NCBI RefSeq assembly: GCF_003990645.1
Contig: NZ_RYZK01000003.1
Coordinates: 310,001 to 374,000, forward strand
Length of the DNA: 64,000 nucleotides
Reading direction: 5' to 3'
Source of the DNA: Shimia sediminis
Lineage (GTDB): Bacteria > Pseudomonadota > Alphaproteobacteria > Rhodobacterales > Rhodobacteraceae
Shown here one piece after another: positions 44,615-54,052 of the stretch. The notes below the pieces were generated by a model. That model made no database searches and was not told the DNA's origin. It was given only the letters and a program-made list of their open reading frames with translations. The position numbers and the translations under genes were made by a program. Positions within the stretch are counted from its first letter, which is position 1; every line of letters starts with the position of its first letter.

Positions 44615-44647
44615 AAAGGGCGTCCCCGGGGGCGCCCTTTTGTTTTT
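44615..44647 (+). terminator. Intrinsic terminator after ctpA
   Basis: AAAGGGCG(T)CCCC pairs with GGGG(G)CGCCCTTT, giving a GC-rich stem of about 12 bp, and the RNA then runs into TTTTGTTTTT. It stands 21 bp after the ctpA stop and is the clearest rho-independent terminator in the window. Confidence 0.9.
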
Positions 44648-44649
44648 CA

Positions 44650-44703
44650 GGGGCCTTGCCCCTCTTGGCCCTGAAGGGCCAATTCACCCCAGAGTATTTG
44701 TGG
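44650..44703 (-). repeat. Intergenic repeat, GGGGTGAATTGG family, reverse copy
   Basis: Read on the minus strand, these 54 bp match 61714-61767 (plus strand) at 46 of 54 positions by hand alignment, including the exact core GGGGTGAATTGG and AGGGCCAAGAGGGGCA. It contains the palindrome GGCCCTTCAGGGCC-like stem. It lies between the ctpA terminator and rppH. Confidence 0.8.
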
Positions 44704-44781
44704 CAACACGAAGCAGGTTTGGGGTTTGCACCCATCGCGGCTGGCAGGTAGGAATTGAGCGTTCCACAAGAGGATGTTGAG

Positions 44782-45264
44782 ATGACGCCAGAAGAGATCG
44801 CCAAACTGCCCTATCGTCCTTGTGTCGGTGTGATGCTGGTCAATGGCGACGGCCATGTCTTTGTCGGGCAGCGCATCGACAATCCCACCGACGCCTGGCA
44901 GATGCCGCAGGGCGGGGTCGACAAGGGCGAGGATCCGCGTGATGCCGCCCTGCGCGAGTTGTGGGAAGAGACCGGTGTGGTCGCGGATCTGGTGAGCATC
45001 GAGGCCGAGACCGAGGGCTGGTTGCCCTATGATCTGCCACATGATCTGGTGCCGCGCATCTGGAAGGGGCGTTACCGTGGGCAGGAACAGAAATGGTATC
45101 TGTTGCGCTTTCATGGTGCGGATTCAGATGTGAACATCCAGACCGAGCATGCCGAGTTTTCGGAATGGCGCTGGTTGCCGGTGGATCAGCTGGTCGCCAG
45201 GATCGTGCCGTTCAAACGCGAGGTTTACCGCAATGTGATCGCGGCGTTTGACGCGCATCTTTAG
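44782..45264 (+). CDS. rppH: RNA pyrophosphohydrolase (Nudix)
   Basis: RppH removes pyrophosphate from 5'-triphosphorylated RNA, starting mRNA decay. The 160-residue protein has the Nudix box at residues 44-66 ([20 protein letters not shown], then TGV) and RppH hallmarks [29 protein letters not shown] and [16 protein letters not shown] precedes the ATG at 44782; a TTG at 44755 is less likely. It follows ctpA after a terminator, so it probably has its own promoter. Confidence 0.95.
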   Translation: MTPEEIAKLPYRPCVGVMLVNGDGHVFVGQRIDNPTDAWQMPQGGVDKGEDPRDAALRELWEETGVVADLVSIEAETEGWLPYDLPHDLVPRIWKGRYRGQEQKWYLLRFHGADSDVNIQTEHAEFSEWRWLPVDQLVARIVPFKREVYRNVIAAFDAHL

Positions 45265-45266
45265 GC

Positions 45267-46442
45267 TTACATCCGTTTTGCCACCTCTTCCAGCATGACC
45301 TCGGTGGCGCCGCCGCCGATGGCCTGCACCCGCGCATCCCGCGCCATGCGTTCGATCGTGGTGCCGGTCATGAAACCGGTGCCGCCGTGGAACTGCACAC
45401 AGTCATACATGACCTTGTTCACCAATTCGCCGCAGAGCGCCTTGAGCATGGAGACCTCGCGCACCAGGTCTTCGCCACGGGCCATGCGGGCCGCGGTGGC
45501 ATAGGTCATCTGCCGCGCCGCCTCGACCCGGGTTGCCAGCTCGGCCAGTCTTTGGCGGATCACCTGCTTGTCCCAGAGCGGCGCGCCAAAGGCCTGGCGG
45601 TCTTTGACATACGCTACCGTATGTTCAATCGCAGCCTGCGCTTCGCCCATGGCCATGGCGGCGAGCACGATGCGTTCGTTCTGAAAATTCTTCATGATCT
45701 CGTAAAAACCGCGCCCCTCGGCCCCCAGCACGTTTTCCTCTGGTACGAAGACATCGACAAAGGACAGCTCTGCCGTGTCCGAGCTGCGCCAGCCATGTTT
45801 GTCCAGTTGGCGCGTCACGGTAAAGCCCGGCATACCCTTGTCCAGAATGAACATCGTCACCCCCTGACTGGCCGGACCCGAGGTGTCCGTTTTTGCCGCA
45901 ACGCAGGTGACGTCCGCCAGAACTCCGTTTGTTATAAAGGTCTTGGCGCCATTCAGACGCCACCCACCAGTGACCCGCTGCGCCCGTGTCCTGATGCCCT
46001 TAACATCCGATCCGGCGCCCGGTTCCGTGATGCCCACCGCCGTAATGATCTCGCCCGAAATCACCCCCGGCATGTAGCGCTGTTTCTGTGCCGCGTTGCC
46101 GGCGTTCCAGATATGGACCGAGGCCATGTCCGTATGCACCAGCGCCGTGATCGCCACCCCGGCATAGGTGCTGCGCCCCAGCTCTTCGGCCAGAACCACG
46201 GTGGCGCGGACGTCCATCTCTGCACCGCCCAAGGCCTCCGGGTAGCGGATGCCAAACAATCCCAGGTCTCCCATGCTGCGCAGCAAATCGCGCGGCGTTG
46301 CGCCTTCCTGTTCCCATACGTCGGCGTATGGTTTGATTTTTTCCTCCACGAAACGCCGCACCTGCGCGCGCAGCATGTGGTGCTCTTCTGCAAAGAAAAA
46401 ATCGCTGGCCGTGGTGGCATCGAACCCCAAGGAATGGTCCAT
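45267..46442 (-). CDS. Acyl-CoA dehydrogenase family protein
   Basis: This 391-residue flavoenzyme has all three ACAD domains (VGITEPGAGSDVKGI; DRQAFGAPLWDKQVI; CVQFHGGTGFMTGTTIERM). The usual C-terminal catalytic Glu (IYEGT) is replaced by IGGGATE, but Glu256 in NFQNERIVLAA aligns with the base of isovaleryl-CoA and long-chain dehydrogenases, so the enzyme should be active. GAGGAG precedes the ATG at 46442. It diverges from the aryl-CoA hydroxylase gene across the inverted repeat at 46513-46552, suggesting a role in the same catabolic route. Confidence 0.92.
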   Translation of the reverse strand: MDHSLGFDATTASDFFFAEEHHMLRAQVRRFVEEKIKPYADVWEQEGATPRDLLRSMGDLGLFGIRYPEALGGAEMDVRATVVLAEELGRSTYAGVAITALVHTDMASVHIWNAGNAAQKQRYMPGVISGEIITAVGITEPGAGSDVKGIRTRAQRVTGGWRLNGAKTFITNGVLADVTCVAAKTDTSGPASQGVTMFILDKGMPGFTVTRQLDKHGWRSSDTAELSFVDVFVPEENVLGAEGRGFYEIMKNFQNERIVLAAMAMGEAQAAIEHTVAYVKDRQAFGAPLWDKQVIRQRLAELATRVEAARQMTYATAARMARGEDLVREVSMLKALCGELVNKVMYDCVQFHGGTGFMTGTTIERMARDARVQAIGGGATEVMLEEVAKRM

Positions 46443-46512
46443 GTGTTTGCTCTCCTCAATCTCCCTGGGCATGAGCGTGGCCAAAGCGCGGAACCCGGTC
46501 AACAAATTTACC

Positions 46513-46552
46513 CATTTGCTTCAAGCTTGAAATTTTAAACTTGAAGCAAATG
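46513..46552. promoter_or_regulatory. Long inverted repeat operator, probably for the MarR regulator at 49630
   Basis: Perfect 13-bp arms, CATTTGCTTCAAG (46513-46525) and CTTGAAGCAAATG (46540-46552), flank a 14-bp AT-rich spacer. The left arm also nests in TTCAAGCTTGAA (46520-46531). Three CTTGAA/TTCAAG half-sites are thus present. The element lies 71-110 bp upstream of the acyl-CoA dehydrogenase and 65-104 bp upstream of the hydroxylase. MarR proteins of aryl-CoA pathways bind comparable TTGAA-rich palindromes. Confidence 0.78.
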
Positions 46553-46616
46553 AGATATCCTCCTAACCTACGCCCGGAGAAACTGCGCGTACGACCCGAA
46601 ATGTGGAGGAATTACA

Positions 46617-48902
46617 GTGAAGGTCATCTGTCTAGGGGGCGGCCCGGCGGGCCTCTATTTTGCCATCTCCATGAAGCTGCGCGATCCGGGGCACGAGGTT
46701 GTTGTGCTCGAACGCAACCGCGCCAATGATACCTTTGGCTGGGGTGTTGTGCTGTCGGATGACGCGCTGGAGCAGATGCAGGAAAACGATCCGCAAAGCA
46801 CCGAGGCGATCCGCTCGAACTTTGCCTATTGGGACGACATCGCGGTTGAGCACAACGGAACGCGCACTGTCTCGGGCGGGCATGGCTTTGCCGGGATCGG
46901 TCGCAAGGCGATGCTGATCCTGCTGCAGCAGCGGGCCCGCGAGCTGGGCGTCGACCTGCGCTTCGAGACCGAGTTCAAAACCGCCGAGGAATACCGCAAG
47001 GATTACGACATCGTCGTGGGGTGTGACGGCATCAACTCGGCTGTGCGCGCGGAATACGAAGACAAATTTCGCCCCGACATCGACGTGCGCGAATGCAAGT
47101 TCATCTGGCTTGGCACGCATCAGAAATTCGATGACGCCTTTACCTTTATCTTTGAAAAAACCGAGCACGGCTGGATGTGGGCGCATGTCTACCAGTTTGA
47201 CGATCAGACGGCGACCTTCATCGTGGAATGCCAGCAGGACACCTGGGACAACTGGGGGTTCGAGGACATGTCCAAAGAGGAAACGGTCGAGACCTGTCGC
47301 AAGGTGTTCGAGAAATACCTTGATGGGCACGAGCTGATCTCGAACGCCGCGCACCTGCGGGGCTCTGCCGTGTGGATGAACTTCCCGCGCGTGATCTGCG
47401 AGACATGGCACCACGAGAACGTCGTGCTGATGGGCGACGCCGCGGCGACCGGGCACTTTTCCATCGGCTCCGGCTCGCGACTGGCCTTTGACAGCGCCAT
47501 TGCGCTCGCCGAATTCCTGCATTCCGAACCCACGACGACGCAGGCCTTTGAACGCTATCAGGAAGAGCGCCGCCTTGAGGTGCTGCGCCTGCAATCCGCC
47601 GCGCGAAATAGCCTTGAGTGGTTCGAGCGCGTGGAACGCTATCTCGACATGGACCCGGTTCAGTTCAACTATTCCCTGCTGACCCGCTCGCAACGGATCA
47701 GCCATGAAAACCTGCGTCTGCGCGACCCTGACTGGCTGGGCAGCGCCGAGGATTGGTTTCAGGCCCAGGCCGGTGGCGAACCGGGCCGCGCCCCGATGTT
47801 TGCCCCTTACAAGCTGCGCGATATGACGCTTGCCAACCGCGTCGTGGTCTCGCCCATGGCGCAGTATAAATCCATCGACGGCATCCCCGGCGACTGGCAT
47901 TTCACCCACTACGCCGAGCGCGCCAAAGGCGGGGCAGCCCTGGTCTATACCGAGATGGCCTGTGTGTCGCCCACGGGCCGTATCACCCTCGGGTGTCCCG
48001 GTCTTTATGCACCAGAGCATGAGGCGGGCTGGAAACGTCTGACCGATTTTGTGCATGCCGAAACCCAAGCCAAGCTTTGCTGCCAGATCGGCCATTCGGG
48101 CCGCAAGGGGTCCACACAACTGGGGTGGGAGGTCATGGACGCCCCCCTAAAAGACGGCAACTGGGATCTGATCTCGGCCAGCGACATCCCGTGGTCGCCA
48201 AACAACGCCACCCCGCGCCCCATGACGCGTGCGGATATGGACGAGGTGACCGCGCAATTCGTGGCCTCAGCTCAAATGGCCAACCGCGCCGGGTTCGACA
48301 TGATCGAACTGCACGCCGCCCACGGCTACCTGATCTCGTCCTTCATCTCGCCCAAGTCCAACACGCGTGACGACGACTACGGCGGAAGCCTCGAAAACCG
48401 CCTGCGCTACCCGCTCGAGGTCTTCAACGCCATGCGCGCTGTCTGGCCTGCGGAAAAGCCCATGTCGGTCCGTATCTCAGCCAACGACTGGGTGGGCGAC
48501 GACGGTGTGACGCCGGAAGAGGCGGTCGAGATCGCCAAGGCGTTCAGCGACGCAGGCGCCGACATCATCGACGTGTCCGCCGGGCAGACGTCAATCGACG
48601 CCGATCCGGTCTATGGCCGCATGTTCCAGACGCCCTTTTCGGACCAGATCAAGAACGAGACTGGCATTGCGACGATGGCGGTTGGCAACATCTATGAAAC
48701 CGACCACGTCAATTCGATCCTGATGGCCGGTCGCGCCGATCTCGTGGCAATTGGCCGTCCGCATCTTGCCGATCCTTACTGGACCTTGCATGCTGCGGTC
48801 GAATTGGGCGACATGCAGGCCACCTGGCCCCTGCCGTATGATGCAGGCCGGGATCAGGCACGGCGTTTGGCCGAAAAAGCACAGGAAGTTATCCGGGTAT
48901 GA
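46617..48902 (+). CDS. Bifunctional aryl-CoA monooxygenase/reductase (salicylyl-CoA 5-hydroxylase or 2-aminobenzoyl-CoA monooxygenase type)
   Basis: The 761-residue protein fuses a class A flavin monooxygenase (about 1-370; [50 protein letters not shown]) to an old-yellow-enzyme reductase (about 385-755; [52 protein letters not shown]). This is the architecture of 2-aminobenzoyl-CoA monooxygenase/reductase and salicylyl-CoA 5-hydroxylase. Substrate choice between them is uncertain. It starts at GTG 46617 with GGAGGA upstream and overlaps the SDR gene by 4 bp. Confidence 0.9.
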   Translation: MKVICLGGGPAGLYFAISMKLRDPGHEVVVLERNRANDTFGWGVVLSDDALEQMQENDPQSTEAIRSNFAYWDDIAVEHNGTRTVSGGHGFAGIGRKAMLILLQQRARELGVDLRFETEFKTAEEYRKDYDIVVGCDGINSAVRAEYEDKFRPDIDVRECKFIWLGTHQKFDDAFTFIFEKTEHGWMWAHVYQFDDQTATFIVECQQDTWDNWGFEDMSKEETVETCRKVFEKYLDGHELISNAAHLRGSAVWMNFPRVICETWHHENVVLMGDAAATGHFSIGSGSRLAFDSAIALAEFLHSEPTTTQAFERYQEERRLEVLRLQSAARNSLEWFERVERYLDMDPVQFNYSLLTRSQRISHENLRLRDPDWLGSAEDWFQAQAGGEPGRAPMFAPYKLRDMTLANRVVVSPMAQYKSIDGIPGDWHFTHYAERAKGGAALVYTEMACVSPTGRITLGCPGLYAPEHEAGWKRLTDFVHAETQAKLCCQIGHSGRKGSTQLGWEVMDAPLKDGNWDLISASDIPWSPNNATPRPMTRADMDEVTAQFVASAQMANRAGFDMIELHAAHGYLISSFISPKSNTRDDDYGGSLENRLRYPLEVFNAMRAVWPAEKPMSVRISANDWVGDDGVTPEEAVEIAKAFSDAGADIIDVSAGQTSIDADPVYGRMFQTPFSDQIKNETGIATMAVGNIYETDHVNSILMAGRADLVAIGRPHLADPYWTLHAAVELGDMQATWPLPYDAGRDQARRLAEKAQEVIRV

Positions 48903-49633
48903 GCCTAAGCGGCAAAAGCGTGTTGATCACCGGCGGCGGGTCGGGATTGGGGGCCGATATGGCCCGCACCTTTGCCGCCGCGGGCGCCCATGTCACCATC
49001 GCGGGCCGCCGCGAAGAGCCGCTGTTGCGGGTTGCCGATCAGGCCGGGTGTTCCTGGGTCGTGGCCGACATCACGGATGAGGCGAGCGTGCAGAACATGT
49101 TCGCCACCGGCCCCTTCGACATCGTGATCGCCAATGCGGGCGCCTCCTCCAGCGCGCCGCTTAAACGCACGACGCTCGCCGATTGGAACGCGATGATGGC
49201 GGTCAACCTGACCGGCACGTTTCTGACCCTGCGCGAAGGCCTCAACCAGATGCCCGCATGGGGCCGCCTGATCGCCGTGGCCTCGACCGCAGCGCTGAAG
49301 GGGTATGCCTATGTCGCGCCTTATGCGGCGGCCAAACACGGCGTGGTCGGCATGGTAAAATCGCTCGCGCTGGAAGTGGCGCGCAGCGACGTCACCGTGA
49401 ACGCCCTCTGCCCCGGCTTCCTTGACACCGAGATGACCGACCGCTCTGTGACCAACATCATGGAAAAAACCGGCAAGTCCCGCGACGACGCCATCGCGGC
49501 CCTCGCCGCAACCAACCCGCAAAAACGCCTGATCCAACCAGCCGAGGTCACCGCCGCCGCGCTCTGGCTCTGCGCGCCGGGCTCCCAAGGCATCAACGGT
49601 CAGGCCATCCCCATCGCCGGAGGTGAAGTATGA
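48899..49633 (+). CDS. SDR family oxidoreductase
   Basis: This 244-residue short-chain dehydrogenase has the NAD(P)-binding [12 protein letters not shown] at about residue 79-82, and the catalytic triad Ser129, Tyr142 and Lys146. It overlaps both the hydroxylase gene and the MarR gene by 4 bp, so it is probably a dedicated step of the same pathway, perhaps oxidation of a hydroxyacyl or dihydrodiol-type intermediate. The substrate is not predictable. Confidence 0.92.
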   Translation: MSLSGKSVLITGGGSGLGADMARTFAAAGAHVTIAGRREEPLLRVADQAGCSWVVADITDEASVQNMFATGPFDIVIANAGASSSAPLKRTTLADWNAMMAVNLTGTFLTLREGLNQMPAWGRLIAVASTAALKGYAYVAPYAAAKHGVVGMVKSLALEVARSDVTVNALCPGFLDTEMTDRSVTNIMEKTGKSRDDAIAALAATNPQKRLIQPAEVTAAALWLCAPGSQGINGQAIPIAGGEV

Positions 49634-50082
49634 GCGACGATCTCACACGCCGCCGCCTGCGCATCTGGCTGCGCCTCTTGCGCCTGACACGCGGCACCGA
49701 AAACCACCTGCGCGAGTTCCTGCGGGTGAACCACGACACCACCCTGCCGCGCTTTGACGTGATGGCCGCGCTGCACCGTCACCAAGGGCCCATGAAGATG
49801 AGCGACCTCAGCCGCGCGCTTCTGGTCTCGAACGGCAACGCCACCGCCGTGGTGGACCGTCTGGAAAAGGACGGCTTGGCCAAACGCGTGCAATCCGAAA
49901 CAGACCGCCGCGCCGTGCTGGTCACCCTGACCGACGCTGGCCGCACCGAATTCGACACTCAGGCCGAGGCCCACGCCACCGAGATCGACATGCTCTTTGC
50001 AGGTCTCGACGAAAACGATCTCGACGCCCTGCGCGACATCATCTGGAAGATCGAAGGAGACGATCACGACACGTCCGCCTGA
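49630..50082 (+). CDS. MarR family transcriptional regulator
   Basis: The 150-residue winged-helix protein has the MarR pattern MKMSDLSRALLVSNGNATAV and VDRLEKDGLAKRVQSETDRR, followed by a dimerisation helix. Last in the three-gene overlapping unit behind the aryl-CoA hydroxylase, it probably senses an aryl-CoA thioester and represses from the CTTGAA inverted repeat at 46513-46552. That link is inference. Confidence 0.92.
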   Translation: MSDDLTRRRLRIWLRLLRLTRGTENHLREFLRVNHDTTLPRFDVMAALHRHQGPMKMSDLSRALLVSNGNATAVVDRLEKDGLAKRVQSETDRRAVLVTLTDAGRTEFDTQAEAHATEIDMLFAGLDENDLDALRDIIWKIEGDDHDTSA

Positions 50083-50200
50083 CCCCGGTCAGGCACGCTC
50101 ACCGGGCGCAATCGATACAGGACAAAGACCTACACAAGGCAATAAAAACATGTATCGATATGGCCCATAAAAGAAAATTGGTCGAACGGGAGGAAAACCA

Positions 50201-51337
50201 ATGAAACTCAAGCAACTTATACTTGCGGCCTCGATGGGGCTGGCAGCGGCTGCGGCGCAAGCCGAAGGCGTCAAGGTCGGCATGATCACCACGCTGTCCG
50301 GCGGTGGTGCAGGTCTTGGCATCGACGTACGCGACGGCTTTATGCTGGCCGTGAAACAGGCAGGCCGCAGCGACCTCGAGGTCGTGATCGAAGACGATCA
50401 ACGCAAGCCTGACATCGCCGTGCAGCTGGCCGACAAGATGATCCAGTCCGAAAAGGTCGACGTGCTGACCGGCATCATCTGGTCGAACCTCGCCATGGCC
50501 GTGGTGCCTGCGGCGACCGCACAGGGCAAATTCTATCTCTCGCCCAACGCCGGACCGTCCCCGCTTGCGGGCAAAGGCTGTCATCCGAACTACTTCAACG
50601 TCGCATGGCAGAACGACAACCTGCACGAAGCCGCTGGCGGTTACGCCTCGGATGCGGGCCACAAAAAAGCGTTCATCCTTGCCCCGAACTACCCCGCAGG
50701 CAAAGACGCGCTGACCGGCTTTAAGCGTTTCTTCAAGGGTGAGCTGGCAGGCGAGGTCTATACCAAGCTCGGCCAGACCGACTATGCCGCCGAGATCGCG
50801 CAAATCCGCGCGTCGGACGCTGACAGTGTGTTCTTCTTCCTGCCCGGCGGCATGGGGATTTCCTTCCTCAAGCAATATGCCGACAGTGGCGTGGACCTGC
50901 CCGTCGTGGGCCCGGCCTTCAGCTTTGACCAGGGCATCCTGCAAGCCGTTGGCGCCGCTGCACTTGGCGTGAAGAACACCTCGCAATGGTCCAAGGACCT
51001 CGGCAATGCCGCGAATGAGGCCTTTGTGGCGTCGTTCCAGTCCGAGTATGGCCGCCTGCCGTCGCTCTATGCCAGCCAGGGTTTTGACACCGCGAACCTG
51101 TTGATGTCCGCCATGGATGCGGCAGACGTCAACGATCAGGACGCCTTCCGCGCCGCACTGGAAGCCGCCAAGTTCGACTCTGTGCGCGGGGATTTCAAAT
51201 TCGGTCCCAACCACCATCCGATCCAGACGATCTATGTGCGTGAAGTCATCCAGGAAGGTGACGTCTTTACCAACAAGATCGTGGCCGTTGGCCTGAAAGA
51301 TCACGCAGACGCCTACGCGGCTGACTGCAAGATGTAA
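50201..51337 (+). CDS. ABC transporter substrate-binding protein (LivK-like, Peripla_BP_6)
   Basis: The 378-residue precursor has a signal peptide (LKQLILAASMGLAAAAAQAE) and the type I periplasmic fold (KVGMITTLSGGGAGLGIDVRD; EVVIEDDQRKPDIAVQLADK with VDVLTG). Related proteins bind branched-chain amino acids or aromatic acids. Position behind an aryl-CoA catabolic unit favours an aromatic ligand, by inference. GGGAGG precedes the ATG. A stable hairpin follows the stop, as often seen where the binding protein is made in excess over the permeases. Confidence 0.93.
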   Translation: MKLKQLILAASMGLAAAAAQAEGVKVGMITTLSGGGAGLGIDVRDGFMLAVKQAGRSDLEVVIEDDQRKPDIAVQLADKMIQSEKVDVLTGIIWSNLAMAVVPAATAQGKFYLSPNAGPSPLAGKGCHPNYFNVAWQNDNLHEAAGGYASDAGHKKAFILAPNYPAGKDALTGFKRFFKGELAGEVYTKLGQTDYAAEIAQIRASDADSVFFFLPGGMGISFLKQYADSGVDLPVVGPAFSFDQGILQAVGAAALGVKNTSQWSKDLGNAANEAFVASFQSEYGRLPSLYASQGFDTANLLMSAMDAADVNDQDAFRAALEAAKFDSVRGDFKFGPNHHPIQTIYVREVIQEGDVFTNKIVAVGLKDHADAYAADCKM

Positions 51338-51349
51338 CCAAACCCCGCG

Positions 51350-51375
51350 CCCGTCCCGGTATTTGCCGGGGCGGG
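51350..51375 (+). promoter_or_regulatory. Intercistronic RNA hairpin between binding protein and permease genes
   Basis: A 10-bp stem (51350-51359 with 51366-51375, one G-T pair) with loop TATTTG lies 13 bp behind the binding-protein stop and before the permease start at 51399. No T-run follows, so it is more likely a 3'-end stabiliser or partial terminator that raises binding-protein mRNA relative to downstream genes. Confidence 0.6.
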
Positions 51376-51398
51376 TGTAACGGGAACGGTGGGATATC

Positions 51399-52319
51399 AT
51401 GTCTACTCTTCTGCTGATCGAGCAGACGCTGAACGGGCTACAATTCGGCGTCATGCTCTTCCTCATGGCCGCAGGTCTGACCCTGATCTTTGGTGTCATG
51501 GGCCTGATCAACCTCGCCCATGGTTCGCTCTACATGGTCGGTGCCTTTGCGGCGGCGGCGGTTGCAGCGGCTACAGGCTCGTTCATCCTTGCCCTGATTG
51601 GCAGCCTGATCGCGGCGGCCCTTGCCGGAGTCATTGTCGAGATGACCGTGATCCGGCGGCTTTATGACCGCGACCACCTCGATCAGGTGCTGGCGACCTT
51701 TGCGCTGATCCTGATCTTTTCCGAAGGCACGCGCTGGGTCTTTGGCTCGTTCCCGCTGTTCCTTGATAAACCCGCATGGCTCTCAGGCACCGTCATGCTG
51801 CCCTTTGGTATCGAATATTCGCTCTATCGCCTGACCATCATCGGGATCGGCCTCGTCGTGGCGGCGGGTCTGTTCTGGATGATCGCCCGCACACGCATCG
51901 GCATCCAGATCCGCGCCGGTGAAAACGACCGCGAGATGATTGGCGCGCTCGGCGTTAACATTTCCCGCCTCTACACGCTGGTCTTTGCCCTCGGCGCCGC
52001 ACTGGCTGGCTTTGCCGGTGCCCTGATCGGCGCCATCCAATCGGTTCAGGTCGGCATGGGTGAACCCGTTCTGATCCTCGCCTTCGTGGTGATCGTGATC
52101 GGCGGCATCGGCTCGATCAAGGGCGCGCTCGTCGGCGCAATCCTCGTCGGCCTCACCGACACGCTGGGCCGCTTGCTCCTGCCGCAAGTCTTCGGCCTGT
52201 TCATGGAGCCATCAGCGGCCACATCGGTCGGCTCGTCGCTGTCGTCCATGTCGATCTACATCCTCATGGCAGGGGTCCTGTTGTTCAAACCATCCGGCCT
52301 GTTTGGCGGAGGACACTGA
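51399..52319 (+). CDS. Branched-chain amino acid-type ABC transporter permease (LivH-like)
   Basis: This 306-residue inner membrane protein has about eight helices and the LivH pattern LNGLQFGVMLFLMAAGLTLI, GVMGLINLAHGSLYMVGAF and GENDREMIGALGVN. It forms the channel with the next gene. GGTGGGATATC precedes the ATG. The downstream start is one base after its stop. Confidence 0.94.
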   Translation: MSTLLLIEQTLNGLQFGVMLFLMAAGLTLIFGVMGLINLAHGSLYMVGAFAAAAVAAATGSFILALIGSLIAAALAGVIVEMTVIRRLYDRDHLDQVLATFALILIFSEGTRWVFGSFPLFLDKPAWLSGTVMLPFGIEYSLYRLTIIGIGLVVAAGLFWMIARTRIGIQIRAGENDREMIGALGVNISRLYTLVFALGAALAGFAGALIGAIQSVQVGMGEPVLILAFVVIVIGGIGSIKGALVGAILVGLTDTLGRLLLPQVFGLFMEPSAATSVGSSLSSMSIYILMAGVLLFKPSGLFGGGH

Positions 52320-52320
52320 C

Positions 52321-53304
52321 ATGAAACGCGAAACCTATCTCAACGCCGCTCTTCTGCTGATCCTCTTGGTGATCCCGCTCTGGGCGCAATCGGCGGATGA
52401 GCCCTTTATCATCACCCTCACCACCCGCGCCGTGATCTTTGCCATCGCCGGTGTCGGTCTCAACTTTGCCTTGGGCTTTGGTGGCCTCGTCAGCTTTGGC
52501 CACGCCGCGTTCTTCGGCATCGGCGGATATGCCATGGGCATCCTCGCCTATCACGCCCAGACCTATACGCCGCTGATGGAGTTCCCTTTCGTGATCGAAG
52601 GCACCAAGTCCATGCCGGTGATCTGGCTCACGGCAATCATCACCTCGGCCCTTGTCGCCGTCGGCCTCGGTGCACTCAGCTTGCGCACCTCGGGCGTCTA
52701 TTTCATCATGATCACCCTGGCCTTTGCGCAGATGTTCTTTTTCTTCACCATCTCATGGCCGACCTATGGCGGCGAGGATGGCCTCTCGATCTACATCCGC
52801 AACGATTTTCCGGGTCTCAACACCATGGACCCGATCCAGTTCTACGCCATCTGCTACGTGATCCTGCTGCTCGTTCTGTTCTTCGTCTACCGCGCCGCGC
52901 ACTCACCCTTTGGCCTCGCCCTCAGTGCTGCGCGCCAGAACGAAGACCGTATTCAGGCCGTGGGGCAGGGACCCTACCGCCTCTATCTCACCGCTTACGT
53001 CATTTCCGGCGCCATCACCGGCCTCGCAGGCGCGCTGTTCGCCGACCTCAACCGCTTTGTCAGCCCCACCATGTTCTCGTGGCAGACCTCGGGCGAGATC
53101 ATGATCTTTGTGATCCTCGGCGGGGTAGGGCGCGTCTTTGGTCCCGTCGCCGGTGCCGCGCTCTTCATCCTCTTGGAACACCAACTTGGCGGCCTGTCCG
53201 AGTTCTGGCACATCTACCTTGGCGCCATCCTTCTCGGCGTGGTGCTCTTTGCGCGCGGTGGCCTCTTTGGCCTTTTTGCGGGACGGGAGGTGGCCCATGA
53301 CTGA
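52321..53304 (+). CDS. Branched-chain amino acid-type ABC transporter permease (LivM-like)
   Basis: This 327-residue permease has the LivM signature LNFALGFGGLVSFGHAAFFG and SAARQNEDRIQAVG, with nine or ten membrane helices. ATG 52321 has GGAGGA upstream, within the end of the preceding gene. It overlaps the ATPase gene by 8 bp. Confidence 0.94.
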   Translation: MKRETYLNAALLLILLVIPLWAQSADEPFIITLTTRAVIFAIAGVGLNFALGFGGLVSFGHAAFFGIGGYAMGILAYHAQTYTPLMEFPFVIEGTKSMPVIWLTAIITSALVAVGLGALSLRTSGVYFIMITLAFAQMFFFFTISWPTYGGEDGLSIYIRNDFPGLNTMDPIQFYAICYVILLLVLFFVYRAAHSPFGLALSAARQNEDRIQAVGQGPYRLYLTAYVISGAITGLAGALFADLNRFVSPTMFSWQTSGEIMIFVILGGVGRVFGPVAGAALFILLEHQLGGLSEFWHIYLGAILLGVVLFARGGLFGLFAGREVAHD

Positions 53305-54052
53305 TCCGATCCTCGACATTCGCGGCATCTCGAAAAGCTTTGGCGCGCTCAAGGCCAGCAACAACATCACCCTCGACCTGCACCCCGGCGAAATCCATGC
53401 CCTGATCGGCCCCAACGGCGCGGGCAAGTCGACGCTGATCAAGCAGGTCGCAGGCGGTCTCACCCCCGACAGCGGCACGGTGCATTTCGCCGGACAGGAC
53501 GTCACCCCCCTCAGCACCGCCGCCCGCGCGCAACTTGGCATGGGGCGCACTTTTCAGATTTCGTCGCTGGCGATGGAGTTCACCGTCCTGCAAAACGTCG
53601 TCCTCGGCGCGCTGGGCCGTCGCGGCGATGTCTTCCGCTTCTTCCGCCCCGTGATGAAGGACAAACAACTGCTGGAACAGGCTCACACCGCGCTGGAACA
53701 GGTGGGCCTGGAAGACTTCCACAGCTTCCGCACCTCCGAGCTTTCCCACGGCCAGCGCCGCCAGCTTGAGGTCGCCGTCGCCCTAACGCTGGAGCCCAAG
53801 GCGTTCCTGATGGACGAACCCATGGCGGGTCTCGGCGCCGAAGGCACCCAGCGCCTGATGGGCTTTCTCGACGGCTTGCGCCAACGCGCCCCGATCCTGT
53901 TGGTCGAACACGACATGGACGCTGTCTTTGCGCTGGCCGACCGGATCAGCGTGCTGGTCTACGGCGAGATCATCGCCACCGGCTGCGTCGACGACATCCG
54001 GGGCAACCCTGTCGTCAGAACGGCCTATCTGGGCGAGGAGGACGCCGCATGA
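53297..54052 (+). CDS. ABC transporter ATP-binding protein (LivG-like)
   Basis: The 251-residue ATPase has Walker A (GPNGAGKSTL), LSHGQRRQLEVAVAL as signature (His in place of the usual Gly, common in LivG), Walker B (KAFLMDEPMAG) and EHDMDAVF. ATG 53297 follows GGGAGGTGGCCC; the longer frame upstream lies inside the permease gene. It overlaps the next gene by 4 bp. Confidence 0.94.
   Translation: MTDPILDIRGISKSFGALKASNNITLDLHPGEIHALIGPNGAGKSTLIKQVAGGLTPDSGTVHFAGQDVTPLSTAARAQLGMGRTFQISSLAMEFTVLQNVVLGALGRRGDVFRFFRPVMKDKQLLEQAHTALEQVGLEDFHSFRTSELSHGQRRQLEVAVALTLEPKAFLMDEPMAGLGAEGTQRLMGFLDGLRQRAPILLVEHDMDAVFALADRISVLVYGEIIATGCVDDIRGNPVVRTAYLGEEDAA

Noticed and set aside
44650-44703. Second terminator for ctpA
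   Set aside because: It follows the true T-run terminator and is oriented opposite to the matching repeat at 61714, so it is better described as a dispersed repeat.
46632-48119. Minus-strand 495-codon frame opposite the aryl-CoA hydroxylase
   Set aside because: Arg/Gly/His-rich shadow sequence; the plus-strand gene has flavoprotein motifs and a good GTG start.
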